This document shows, piece after piece, positions 8,048 to 16,148 of a stretch of DNA of 64,000 nt (positions are counted from its first letter, which is position 1; every line of letters begins with the position of its first letter). This DNA is from Vibrio sp. 99-70-13A1. Lineage in GTDB: Bacteria; Pseudomonadota; Gammaproteobacteria; Enterobacterales; Vibrionaceae. The notes beneath the pieces were generated by a model, which saw nothing but the letters and a program-made list of their open reading frames with translations, did no database searches and was not told the origin of the DNA. The stretch is from the NCBI RefSeq assembly GCF_013114625.1, contig NZ_VTXD01000026.1:1-64000 (forward strand), read 5' to 3'. Made by a program: the position numbers and the translations under genes.

Positions 8048-8067
8048 CACGCTCCCAAAGGAGCGTG
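8048..8067 (+). terminator. GC-rich hairpin before the FadL gene
   Basis: CACGCTCC, loop CAAA and GGAGCGTG form a perfect 8-bp stem between the HlyD and FadL genes. No T run follows, so termination would be weak. It may instead act in the 5' leader of the porin gene. Confidence 0.45.
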
Positions 8068-8099
8068 TTGGGCTTAATTCAAACCTAAGTGATACAAAT

Positions 8100-9290
8100 A
8101 TGAAAAAACTAATTTTACCGCTGCTCATCTGCTCATCATTTGCTAATGCAAGTGGACTACTGTTGCAAGAAGCTGTCACTGCTAATGCAGGAACTGCAGG
8201 AGCTGGAGACGGGGTATACACCGGAACTGCAACGGCTAGTTGGACAAACCCTGCAACAATGAGCCACATGGGTGAAAGCAAGACGACGGTTAATATCATG
8301 GCACTTTATCTGCAGATGGATTATACCGACTATCAAGCCGATACGAGCGTTATTAATACGCCAGATGGAAATGCGAGTGCCAATACCCTGATGCCATCTA
8401 TCGGTATATTTCATGTTCAGCAAGTCAACGAAAAAACACATGTAGGTGTTAATTTTGGTGCGGTTGGTGGGTCATCTATTGAATATGGTGACAACTGGGA
8501 TGGCGCAAATCACCTAGACAAAGCTTTTATGTCGGCGTTACAACTCAACCCAAATATCAGCTACCAGTTAGATGATAACTGGTCTGTTGCTGCTGGCGTG
8601 CAAGTCAACTATGGCATGATCGAAGTAAGTACGACAGGTTTCCAATCAGACATGGGGACAGATTGGGCATTTGGCTATAACTTCGGCGCAATGTATAAAG
8701 CTCAAAAATGGTCACTTGGTCTAAGCTACCGTTCGAAGCTGGCACACGATTTTGATGATATTTCAGCCGATCTATCCAATGGCAGTAGCGCTGTGGTTGG
8801 CACTGAGCTTGTGGTTCCAGCCATTATTGATTTAAGTGTTAGCTATGATCTTAATACTGATCTCACATTGCTCTCGTCTGTACAATTCCACCAGTGGAGT
8901 GAATTTTCAGACACTCCGGTTTACAACGACACACTCAACTCACAACCTAATCTACCTCAGTCAATCGACCGAGATTGGGATGACGTTTGGAAGTTTTCAG
9001 TAGGTGCCGATTATCAAGTTAACTCCGACTGGGCTCTAAAAGCTGGTTTCTCTTACGAAACATCACCTCAAGACGATCCAACCAAACAGTGGGTCGATTT
9101 ACCAGTGGGTGAACAGTACCGTTACTCGATGGGTGCAAGTACTCATTGGGGCACCACTCGTATCGATATTTTCTATGAATATGCTGATTTCGGCACGATG
9201 GAAATAGATCGCACAGAAAAAGCCTATACACAAATATACGGTAACTTCGAAGGCAGCATTCACTTTATTGGAATCAACGCTACCTATTAA
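8100..9290 (+). CDS. FadL/OmpP1-family outer-membrane transporter
   Basis: A 396-residue outer-membrane beta barrel of the family that takes up long-chain fatty acids and other hydrophobic molecules. A signal peptide (about residues 1-18) precedes the typical mature N-terminus SGLLLQEAVTANAGTAGAGD, the hatch region. The family motif AsxWTNPATM is present at about residues 44-52. Alternating strands fill the rest, and the chain ends in the aromatic tyrosine usual for outer-membrane insertion. It is shorter than E. coli FadL but normal for OmpP1 homologues. The substrate is not predictable. It follows a hairpin and may have its own promoter. Confidence 0.92.
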   Translation: MKKLILPLLICSSFANASGLLLQEAVTANAGTAGAGDGVYTGTATASWTNPATMSHMGESKTTVNIMALYLQMDYTDYQADTSVINTPDGNASANTLMPSIGIFHVQQVNEKTHVGVNFGAVGGSSIEYGDNWDGANHLDKAFMSALQLNPNISYQLDDNWSVAAGVQVNYGMIEVSTTGFQSDMGTDWAFGYNFGAMYKAQKWSLGLSYRSKLAHDFDDISADLSNGSSAVVGTELVVPAIIDLSVSYDLNTDLTLLSSVQFHQWSEFSDTPVYNDTLNSQPNLPQSIDRDWDDVWKFSVGADYQVNSDWALKAGFSYETSPQDDPTKQWVDLPVGEQYRYSMGASTHWGTTRIDIFYEYADFGTMEIDRTEKAYTQIYGNFEGSIHFIGINATY

Positions 9291-9401
9291 TAAAAATATC
9301 TTTTTTTAAGTGCAGCCCCCGTATAAGCATATTTGTATCACTTTGCTTTAGGTTTTATCGCATCCGTGCAATGAAGACCATTGGGGGCTAGAAGTTAAAA
9401 G

Positions 9402-10190
9402 CTAGAAGCGGTAATCAATACCTACAGATGCGGTCACTTCTTCAGAATTAATGTCGCCTGCTGTCGTGTTTTTGATTTCAATGACGTCGTATTTGAACTC
9501 AAACATAATATTTATGTCTTTGTCTGCCACTTTGGTTTTAATTCCTTGAAGCCACATCAGGTTTGCAACGTTCATGTCGACACCACCATACGAAGAGCCA
9601 AGGTTTACATTAAACACTGAAAAGTGTGTGTCGTTCCATGGGTGCAATGCATACAGATTAACTGATCCTAAGTGTGCATCTTTACCACCTAAAGCCTGAG
9701 TAACTTGATTCGACGTAATTGAAGGAATTGGAGAACCAGGCATACCGTTAGCTAAGTTGGCAATGTCATCAGTTTTAAAGTCTACATAGGTGTAATTCAA
9801 TGACGGAAAAAATAAAGTACCATCATCGCTGGAAAGAGGAAGCATGTAACCGGTTGTGTACATACCAGCTGCTTCATCTAAATGATAAACATCAACATAA
9901 ACACCACCAAACCGGTCGAAATGAGCAGCTCGAAGCCTTGCATTGTGTGACTGTGTGTAATATTCAGCAAACCCTACAGTTTGTGAAATATCACTGGTTA
10001 ATCCACCAGCACCGCCACCGGCTAGAAGCTTGAGTTCACCTTGTTCATCAGAGAAAACAGCGGCTCTTGCTGAGCTATTCCTTGGATCTGCATCGTGATA
10101 CTGCTGCTCGTTGTCACTGGCAAATGAAGCTGACGAAACAACCGTTGATGCCATAATCACTGCCGCTGTAATGATATTAAGTCTATTCAT
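9402..10190 (-). CDS. Predicted outer-membrane beta-barrel protein
   Basis: A 262-residue exported protein. A signal peptide ends at SASFA-SDN near residue 25. The remainder has alternating amphipathic strands and ends GIDYRF, with the terminal phenylalanine recognised by the Bam machinery. The AGGGAGGL stretch and repeated aromatic strands fit a small porin-like barrel, though I do not recognise the family with certainty. A Shine-Dalgarno AAGGTTTCC precedes the ATG. It is divergent from a LysR regulator whose T-N11-A palindrome lies in the shared promoter, so it is probably that regulator's target. Confidence 0.7.
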   Translation of the reverse strand: MNRLNIITAAVIMASTVVSSASFASDNEQQYHDADPRNSSARAAVFSDEQGELKLLAGGGAGGLTSDISQTVGFAEYYTQSHNARLRAAHFDRFGGVYVDVYHLDEAAGMYTTGYMLPLSSDDGTLFFPSLNYTYVDFKTDDIANLANGMPGSPIPSITSNQVTQALGGKDAHLGSVNLYALHPWNDTHFSVFNVNLGSSYGGVDMNVANLMWLQGIKTKVADKDINIMFEFKYDVIEIKNTTAGDINSEEVTASVGIDYRF

Positions 10191-10270
10191 TGGAAACCTT
10201 AAGAGATGTTCTAAAAACCGATGAGAAGAACTTTAAATAAACTCAGTTTTAGACACTACTTATTTAAATT

Positions 10271-10285
10271 ATTAGCAATGCTAAT
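10271..10285. promoter_or_regulatory. LysR-type operator (T-N11-A palindrome)
   Basis: ATTAGCAATGCTAAT is a perfect 15-base palindrome with a central A, matching the T-N11-A signature of LysR-family sites. It lies in the 147-base region between the outer-membrane protein gene and the divergent LysR gene, where such sites normally occur. Confidence 0.6.
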
Positions 10286-10337
10286 TCACCAAACCTAGCA
10301 TTCTCAGTTTCACTAATTTCCTTTAGTTGGTATTTAC

Positions 10338-11291
10338 ATGTACAGAAAATATAACGAACAGTTAAATTTAAATTACCTTCGAATTTTTAATGCCATTTAT
10401 ATTTATAGAAGCACTAAAAAAGCAGCTCAAGCTCTTGGAATAACTCAATCAGCGGTAAGTCAGACATTGGCTAAATTACGGGAGTTCACAAACGACAGGC
10501 TATTCTATATGTCGGGGAATGAATTAATTTCAACTCACAGGGCAGATGAAATAGGAACCGATCTCAATGAGCATATTGAAATTTTAGATAACCGCCTTTC
10601 ATCACACCTATTCTCAGACCCTCATCAATTCGACGGAGAGCTGACAATCGCAGTATCAAGTGTATTTCTTGAAGCTATTGCAACGGAACTCACCAGCTCG
10701 GTAGTCTTTGATTTGTTCCCTAATGCAAAACTCAATATCACGACTTGGAGCGACAAAACATTTGAGGCAATGCAAAATGGAGAAGTTCACATTGGCCTTA
10801 ACTTTTATCCAATTGAAGCGCCAAAATCAATCCGCTCAGTCCCGCTAACCAGAAGTGAGCCGGTCATCATAGCGAGAAAAGATCATCCTTGGAGCCTATC
10901 TAACCTCAAAAAAGAACAGTTCGGCTCTTACCCTACGGGCGGCATTCTCGTACCTGGGCTCACCGATTTTAATGCGATCCTAGAAAAACAGCACCCCAAA
11001 TTATTCAACTTTAAATATCGTTCAGCAAGTATGTCTGTCTTAAGTATTCTTGCTGAACATTCGGATATTTTGGCGATAACTGAAACACTTGCCGCATCTA
11101 TGTGTAGCGAGTCGCTACAATGTTTCCGACCAGAATGGTTAAATGAATTACTACCTAAACAAATCAGCCACGCCGTATATTACCTTGAGCGAAACCACTC
11201 TCACCCACTTTATCAATACGCAAGTGAAGTAGTAAAAAAATCCCTTCAGCAAAAACTTAATGAACTGTCTACGAAGGTCATTGATTGCTAA
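10338..11291 (+). CDS. LysR-family transcriptional regulator
   Basis: A 317-residue regulator. Residues about 10-68 form the winged helix-turn-helix (LNYLRIFNAIYIYRSTKKAAQALGITQSAVSQTLAKLRE). Residues about 100-300 form the periplasmic-binding-protein-like effector domain (DGELTIAVSSVFLEAIATEL). It is divergent from the outer-membrane protein gene and likely regulates it through the palindrome between them. The effector is unknown. Confidence 0.92.
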   Translation: MYRKYNEQLNLNYLRIFNAIYIYRSTKKAAQALGITQSAVSQTLAKLREFTNDRLFYMSGNELISTHRADEIGTDLNEHIEILDNRLSSHLFSDPHQFDGELTIAVSSVFLEAIATELTSSVVFDLFPNAKLNITTWSDKTFEAMQNGEVHIGLNFYPIEAPKSIRSVPLTRSEPVIIARKDHPWSLSNLKKEQFGSYPTGGILVPGLTDFNAILEKQHPKLFNFKYRSASMSVLSILAEHSDILAITETLAASMCSESLQCFRPEWLNELLPKQISHAVYYLERNHSHPLYQYASEVVKKSLQQKLNELSTKVIDC

Positions 11292-11420
11292 AAAATACCG
11301 TATTTATACTGATGTAGGGTGCTGTTATTCCTATTAATATTCTCAATATAGATTTTTCTGGCTTTATTTATGACTCCTTTACAAGGTTTTGTCATCGCCC
11401 CTACTCTAAGACGATAATTA

Positions 11421-12089
11421 ATGAAAAAATTGATTCTAGCCGTTTGTTTAACAAGCCTACTTACGGGTTGCCAAGCAACACAAAGACAAAACGCAACCAC
11501 AGGTGAAATGGAAACCAATTCTGCGACTAAAGGCGTAATGGTAGGTGTGTTAGCTGGAGCTGCCATTGGAGCAGCAACTGGCGATAGCTCTAGTGAACGT
11601 AAGAAACGAGCGCTCCGAGGTGCTGCTGCTGGTGGTCTTATTGGCGGTAGCGCAGGTTATTACATGGACAAGCAAGAAGAAGCACTGAGAAATCAGTTAG
11701 TTCACTCAGGCGTTCAAGTGAAACGGGTGAGTGAAAATGAACTTCAACTCATAATGGAAAATGGGATCGGGTTTGACTCAGGCTCCTATTACCTATCTTC
11801 AGACATCTATTCAACTTTAAATAGTGTGGCACTGATTCTTGGGGAATACCCTGAAACTCGGTTAGATATCAAAGGACATACAGACAGTTCAGGTAGTGAT
11901 GCAACAAATCAAAAACTATCCGAGCAGCGTGCGCGTTCTGTTGGCGAATACTTAGTAAATCAAAAAGTGGCTTCAGGGCGAGTAGCCACTCAAGGGTTTG
12001 GGGAGAGATACCCGATTTGTGATAACAATACTCAGCAAGGTCGTGCATGTAACCGACGTGTTGAAATCAATATTCTATCACTACAGTAA
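11421..12089 (+). CDS. OmpA-family lipoprotein with glycine-zipper region
   Basis: A 222-residue lipoprotein of the YiaD type. The lipobox LLTGC places the lipidated cysteine at residue 17. Residues about 38-85 are a Gly/Ala-rich zipper (GVLAGAAIGAATGD, GAAAGGLIGGSAGYYMD). Residues about 110-220 form the OmpA C-terminal domain that binds peptidoglycan (LDIKGHTDSSGSDATNQKLS, QRARSVGEYL, NRRVEI). Two cysteines near the C-terminus could pair. It should tether the outer membrane to the cell wall. It stands alone, followed by a small frameshifted ORF. Confidence 0.92.
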   Translation: MKKLILAVCLTSLLTGCQATQRQNATTGEMETNSATKGVMVGVLAGAAIGAATGDSSSERKKRALRGAAAGGLIGGSAGYYMDKQEEALRNQLVHSGVQVKRVSENELQLIMENGIGFDSGSYYLSSDIYSTLNSVALILGEYPETRLDIKGHTDSSGSDATNQKLSEQRARSVGEYLVNQKVASGRVATQGFGERYPICDNNTQQGRACNRRVEINILSLQ

Positions 12090-12104
12090 TTCTATTTTTT
12101 CGAG

Positions 12105-12315
12105 ATGAGTTCTGTTTTTTTTAACCGTTTTCTAAAGCCATTCCTGCTTATTGGGGGGCGTCACTATGTACGCTGGCATCTATGCACTCAACCCAGAAAC
12201 AGCACACCTCAACGCAAGTTTTATCCCCTTTGCAATTACTGACATTACCATCGTGACTTACACATTGAGGGACTGGTATGAGAATTACAAACAACGTTCA
12301 GTATCGGAAAATTAA
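12105..12315 (+). pseudogene. Small membrane protein gene with frameshift in a G run
   Basis: An ATG at 12105 opens a frame (SSVFFNRFLKPFLLIGG) that is lost at a run of six G (about 12152-12157). Removing one G joins it to a second open frame, VTMYAGIYALNPETAHLNAS then FIPFAITDITIVTYTLRDWY, ending at TAA 12313-12315. The joined product would be 69 residues with two hydrophobic helices. The total length is 3n+1, as expected for a single insertion. Either the gene is broken, varies in phase at the G run, or the run was misread. Family uncertain; the second part alone could be read from ATG 12166 as 49 residues. Confidence 0.5.
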
Positions 12316-12460
12316 CCATTTCTCATACCATTTTTCATAAGTGGAATGCTTATTTTAAAGAGCTTACACAGCCTTACAAAGCTAAGTTCTTTAAGTATTA
12401 GTTTCAAACCATTGATAAATATAGATAATAAGTTACAAACACTTAACCTTCATGATCTCA

Positions 12461-12500
12461 CGAGGCATTCATACCTACTGAATGTCTCGCCTTTGTTTTA
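12461..12500 (+). terminator. Probable intrinsic terminator
   Basis: CGAGGCATTCA, loop TACCTAC and TGAATGTCTCG form an 11-bp stem with one G-U pair, followed by CCTTTGTTTTATTC. It would end transcripts from the OmpA-like lipoprotein region. The rest of the 12316-12611 gap shows nothing else I can support. Confidence 0.6.
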
Positions 12501-12611
12501 TTCTTCCTCCCGCATCACTTTTCAAAAAATTGAACTATGGGCGTCCACGAACTTAGTTTTGATGCCTGCTTATTTTGATGATCACTTAGCATAAACTCGC
12601 CGGCGATTAAC

Positions 12612-13112
12612 ATGCGATTAAAACAACCTAGTAAATTCAGACATCAACGCGGGTTTACCCTCATCGAACTTATTGCTTGCCTTGTTATTTTGGCAATTGT
12701 ATCCGCCGTAGCTACGGTAAAAATCAGCAATATTCAAAGTGATGCTCGTATCAGTAAAATGCGTGGAATTGCCGGTAACCTTCGAACTGGTATCGACATG
12801 ATCTATGCAAAATCAGTGATCGAAACTGTTGAAAGTGAATGCAATGTCGAGGAGGGCAAAAAAACCGAAGTCGAAGGTTTTTTTGTCTGCCATGGCTACC
12901 CCATTGCCTACATTGATTCGGTCGTGCGCTTAATGAACATCGATAATAAAGAAACCTTGTACGTCCGAAACAAAACCATTGATGGGCACCGTGTCGCCTC
13001 TATTTCCTTCAGTGGTACTCCTTACACATACGAGCCACAGGGCGATTTTTGCCAAGTCCTTTATCAGCCAGAAAAACAGCCTCAAGTCGTGACCTTGCTT
13101 GGTGCATGCTAA
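12612..13112 (+). CDS. Type IV pilin-like / pseudopilin protein
   Basis: A 166-residue protein with a class III prepilin signal. The peptide RHQRG-FTLIELIACLVILAI has the G-F cleavage site at about residues 15/16 and Glu at mature position 5, followed by the hydrophobic N-terminal helix. PilD/VcpD-type peptidase would cleave and methylate it. Four cysteines in the C-terminal domain (ECN, FFVCHGY, DFCQV, LGAC) suggest disulfides. It is solitary, with no assembly genes nearby, so it is probably a minor pilin or pseudopilin used by machinery encoded elsewhere (type IV or MSHA pilus, or type II secretion). Confidence 0.88.
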   Translation: MRLKQPSKFRHQRGFTLIELIACLVILAIVSAVATVKISNIQSDARISKMRGIAGNLRTGIDMIYAKSVIETVESECNVEEGKKTEVEGFFVCHGYPIAYIDSVVRLMNIDNKETLYVRNKTIDGHRVASISFSGTPYTYEPQGDFCQVLYQPEKQPQVVTLLGAC

Positions 13113-13201
13113 ACAATATTGTCACTGGCTTCTGATCCTTTCTATAAGCATTCCTACTTTTAAGTCATAAAACACTTGAAATATTCTGCACAAAGAATAC
13201 T

Positions 13202-13219
13202 GTTATAGTTATGTATAAC
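13202..13219 (+). promoter_or_regulatory. GntR-type operator candidate
   Basis: GTTATA, six bases and TATAAC form an inverted repeat that ends 17 bases before the GntR gene. It overlaps the probable -10 region (TATAGT). This is the expected place for autorepression by the YtrA-like regulator it precedes. Confidence 0.5.
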
Positions 13220-13236
13220 ACCATAAGTTAATAATC

Positions 13237-13605
13237 ATGACTCAATGGAACGATAATCAACCCATATTCAGACAGCTTGCCGATCAAATCATCGCTCAGA
13301 TCCAGCAAGGGATATGGCAAGAAGAACAGGCTTTGCCTTCCATTCGTTCAGTCGCGGCTGATCTCAAGATCAACCACTTAACTGTGATGAAAAGCTATCA
13401 GCTTTTAGTAGATGATGGCTTGGTAGAAAAAAGGCGTGGGCAAGGTATGTTTGTTGCGAAAGGAGCTGTAGAGCAATTGAAACAAGTTTCGAGAGAAGCC
13501 TTCCTCAATGAACGTATTCCTGAAATCGCCACCACCTTACAAAATATTGATATGAGTATTGATGACTTCGTTCAGCAACTGACTCTGTATATGAAGGACA
13601 AATAA
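13237..13605 (+). CDS. GntR-family regulator, YtrA subfamily
   Basis: A 122-residue repressor-type protein. Residues about 8-75 are the GntR winged helix (PIFRQLADQIIAQIQQGIWQ, LPSIRSVAADLKINHLTVMK), followed by a short C-terminal helical dimerisation tail of the YtrA type rather than a full ligand domain. YtrA members usually repress an ABC transporter operon in which they are the first gene, as here: the ATPase gene starts in a one-base overlap (TAATG) with its stop. An inverted repeat before the gene is the likely operator. Confidence 0.92.
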   Translation: MTQWNDNQPIFRQLADQIIAQIQQGIWQEEQALPSIRSVAADLKINHLTVMKSYQLLVDDGLVEKRRGQGMFVAKGAVEQLKQVSREAFLNERIPEIATTLQNIDMSIDDFVQQLTLYMKDK

Positions 13606-14459
13606 TGACGGCTTTATTATCTGTACAAAACGTGACTAAAACCTACTCCGATAAAGTAGGCGTTAAAGATATCAGCTTCGAATTACAAGCAGGCCAAGTG
13701 CTTGGGTTGCTTGGTCATAATGGCGCGGGTAAATCGACACTCATCAAAGCATTACTTGGGGGGCATCAGTACAAGGGTGACATCTCAGTCAATGGTTGCC
13801 ACCCAATCAAACAACATACTGAAATGATGAAGCATCTGTCTTACATTTCAGATGTGAACGTTTTACCTGAATGGATGACCGTCAAACAAATCATCAAATA
13901 CACAGCCGGTGTTCACCCCAGCTTTAATAAAGAAAAAGCACTCAAAACATTAGAAAGCACCAACATAAAACTGTCTTCAAAGATCAAGCAACTTTCTAAA
14001 GGAATGAAAGTTCAACTACATCTTGCCATCATCATCGCGACGGACACTAAAGTGTTAATTTTGGATGAGCCAACGCTCGGACTTGACCTCATTTACCGCG
14101 ACACTTTTTACCGACACTTGTTGGAATGGTTCCATGACGGCGAACGCACGTTAATTATTGCCAGCCATGAAGTCTCTGAAATTGAACATTTATTGACGGA
14201 TGTTCTTATCCTTAAACAAGGTGAGTGCGTTTTACAGCAAAGCATGGAAACCATCGATCAAGATTACTTCATTCTTGATGCTGCCACTTCTCATTCAAAT
14301 GAAATAGAAGCCCTTAATCCGCTTTCAAGCCAACAAGGGCTAGGCACAACAAAATGGTTACTGAAAGGTCAATATAGAACTCAAGTTGAAAACCTTGGTC
14401 AATGCTATCAAGTCAAACTTGCTGATTTGTTTCTTGCTACTCAAACGGGGAAAGCATAA
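13605..14459 (+). CDS. ABC transporter ATP-binding protein
   Basis: A 284-residue ATPase. Walker A GHNGAGKST is at about residues 37-45, the signature LSKGMKVQLHLA at about 134-145, and Walker B VLILDEPTLGLD at about 154-165. The C-terminal 80 residues are a divergent extension. Its start overlaps the GntR stop by one base and its stop overlaps the permease start by one base, so the three genes form one coupled operon. YtrA-linked transporters often respond to envelope stress or peptide antibiotics; the substrate here is unknown. Confidence 0.93.
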   Translation: MTALLSVQNVTKTYSDKVGVKDISFELQAGQVLGLLGHNGAGKSTLIKALLGGHQYKGDISVNGCHPIKQHTEMMKHLSYISDVNVLPEWMTVKQIIKYTAGVHPSFNKEKALKTLESTNIKLSSKIKQLSKGMKVQLHLAIIIATDTKVLILDEPTLGLDLIYRDTFYRHLLEWFHDGERTLIIASHEVSEIEHLLTDVLILKQGECVLQQSMETIDQDYFILDAATSHSNEIEALNPLSSQQGLGTTKWLLKGQYRTQVENLGQCYQVKLADLFLATQTGKA

Positions 14460-15316
14460 TGCATCCAACTCTACATATGCTTGAGAAAGAACTTATCGAG
14501 CACAAAATTGTTACGCGTTTACCCTTGTTCGTTGTGCTTTGCGGCGTGTTGCTTTTCGTCAGTTTAATCACGAGCAATACAGCCCAACACAGCTTCTTTT
14601 TTGAGATGAACGTGACAGGTGATGTGAGTGATATTCACATGGACTTCGCTCGCGACCTCAATATGGTGATCACCTTTGGAGCAGGGGTTATTGCCCTTCT
14701 TCTTACCACTTTATACATTCCTAAAACATTACGTAAAGAGCGCCAAGAAGGCAGCTCCATGTTTTGGCGCAGCATGCCGGTGTCTAACACCACCACTCAC
14801 TTAGTGAAGCTTGGGTTTGGTTTAGTCGCTATTCCTGCTATATGCGCGCTTCTCGTTCTATGTGCAGATCTACTGCTGTGGGTGCTGAACATTACTAACG
14901 ATAAGCAGTTAGCATTGCTGGTTAACCAAGAGTCTCTGTTTTTTGTTTTAACCAATTGGCTAGTATTTTTTGCGCGCATGCTCGTGGTTGCCGTTGCTTT
15001 GCTTCCTCTCGCAGCAATAACGCTGGCAATATCTCAGTTAGTCAGCTCGCCTATTTTAGTCATCTTAGTCTCAGGTTATGCCATTAAGTGGCTGACCATT
15101 GGCGTATTCGGCTTTTATGGTATTAGTGAGTTTTTCTCTGAAATACTGTCTCTGCCCCTTAACCTACTTCTTGCCAGCAATCCGCTTAACGCTTTTGCCA
15201 ACGTCCATATTTTGTCACTGGTGATATATATCGCTTTAGGTGCTGTTGGCTTTATTGCAAGTCGTAAGCTCTACCAAACAGATGACGTGAGCTTAAAGAG
15301 CTTATTCACTCGTTAA
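14459..15316 (+). CDS. ABC transporter permease (ABC-2 type)
   Basis: A 285-residue integral membrane protein with about six predicted helices (first at about residues 20-38, last at about 245-270) and an extracytoplasmic loop after helix 1. A KTLRKERQEGSSMFWRSMP cytoplasmic stretch with charged residues resembles the coupling region of ABC-2 permeases. Start overlaps the ATPase stop by one base. It is the last gene of the GntR-ATPase-permease operon and is followed by a heptamer repeat and a strong terminator. Confidence 0.88.
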   Translation: MHPTLHMLEKELIEHKIVTRLPLFVVLCGVLLFVSLITSNTAQHSFFFEMNVTGDVSDIHMDFARDLNMVITFGAGVIALLLTTLYIPKTLRKERQEGSSMFWRSMPVSNTTTHLVKLGFGLVAIPAICALLVLCADLLLWVLNITNDKQLALLVNQESLFFVLTNWLVFFARMLVVAVALLPLAAITLAISQLVSSPILVILVSGYAIKWLTIGVFGFYGISEFFSEILSLPLNLLLASNPLNAFANVHILSLVIYIALGAVGFIASRKLYQTDDVSLKSLFTR

Positions 15317-15332
15317 TATCTGCTAATTAATG

Positions 15333-15400
15333 CTAGCTTCTAGCTTCTAGCTTCTAGCTTCTAGCTTCTAGCTTCTAGCTTCTAGCTTCTAGCTTCTAGC
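15333..15400. repeat. Heptamer tandem repeat (CTAGCTT, about 9.7 copies)
   Basis: Sixty-eight bases of perfect 7-bp periodicity begin 17 bases after the permease stop and end 16 bases before its terminator stem. Copies are identical, so the array is probably young and prone to slippage. The unit differs by one base from the reverse complement of the repeat at 17549-17580. Confidence 0.95.
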
Positions 15401-15416
15401 AAGACAGTCAACAAAG

Positions 15417-15441
15417 CTCCTGAGAAATCGGGAGTTTTTTT
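15417..15441 (+). terminator. Intrinsic terminator of the GntR-ABC operon
   Basis: CTCCTGA, tetraloop GAAA and TCGGGAG (one T-G pair) are followed by seven T. This is a textbook terminator 100 bases after the permease stop. Confidence 0.92.
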
Positions 15442-15766
15442 ATATGCGAAATAAGAGATCATGGTTGTTGAAGTCTGTAAGGATTTAAATCTGATGGTTT
15501 GTCTTATGGAGGATTTATCTTATGAATCACTTGTCTGATCGATGATTTGTCTAATGGGTTGCTTATATAGGCAATAGATTGTCTGGTGGAAAGTTTGCTG
15601 ATCTTTGTGAGGTGATACAAGAGGGGTTTTAAAGAGCTGACATAAGATGCAAAGGATTATGCGATGTCAGCTCGATGGGGTGTAACGTAATACTACATAT
15701 TTCAATATTGAATCAGATTACCTTACGTTTTAGCCAAACTTAGCTTTTGATAGCGTAGTGTTTGGT
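15442..15766. other. Intergenic region with imperfect repeats and a hairpin
   Basis: No gene is visible. Between about 15480 and 15600 five or six degenerate copies of a TTTGTCTNATGG-like unit recur at about 15-20 base intervals. At 15634-15673 GAGCTGACAT and ATGTCAGCTC form a perfect 10-bp stem around a 20-base loop. The stem could be a weak terminator or part of an unknown RNA. Confidence 0.35.
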
Positions 15767-15850
15767 TTATTTCTTTGCTACTTCTTTCGCTGTATCTTTC
15801 CAGTATTGGATGCGAACGCGATGTAGCTGTGCTCTTCTCATTTTTTTCAT
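15767..15850 (-). CDS. 27-residue basic small protein
   Basis: A minus-strand ORF of 27 codons preceded by a strong ribosome-binding site, AAGGAAA, eight bases before ATG 15850. The peptide is highly basic: it begins MKKMRRAQLHRVR and ends WKDTAKEVAKK, and looks like a short amphipathic helix. It is too short for most gene finders. The good initiation signal and lack of rare codons support translation. Function unknown; it could be a leader peptide, a nucleic-acid-binding peptide or a conserved small protein. The 300 bases upstream, toward the LysR gene, contain no other feature I can support. Confidence 0.5.
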   Translation of the reverse strand: MKKMRRAQLHRVRIQYWKDTAKEVAKK

Positions 15851-16148
15851 TTTTATTTCCTTTTCATTTATCAGCAGCTCTTCATGAGCTTTTGTTTGCC
15901 GACTAATCGAATCTAGCCGTGTTTAACCTTGAAAGCAATGATTCACATCACAAAATATAAAGAGTGATGAGTACCATATACATGACGATATGATCTAGTT
16001 ATCAATATTCGTCTTTGCATACTTGTTTGTATACTTAGAAGATTAGCGAGCCTAAATGACAAAATCATTTCACTCTTACGACAATTCAATGAACTAAAAA
16101 GTTCAAACTAGTACATATAGCAGCATGTAAACCCTACAGCCAAGCGCA

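Noticed and set aside
9314..9394. Long-range AGCCCCC/GGGGGCT pairing as a terminator between FadL and the barrel protein
   Set aside because: The 7-bp arms are separated by more than 60 bases and no T run follows either side in a useful position.
12346..12594. 82-residue plus-strand ORF
   Set aside because: Low-complexity Leu/Ser composition, no ribosome-binding site, and it runs through the terminator hairpin at 12461-12500.
15333..15400. CRISPR-like array
   Set aside because: Units are 7 bp without spacers and no cas genes are present; it is a simple tandem repeat.
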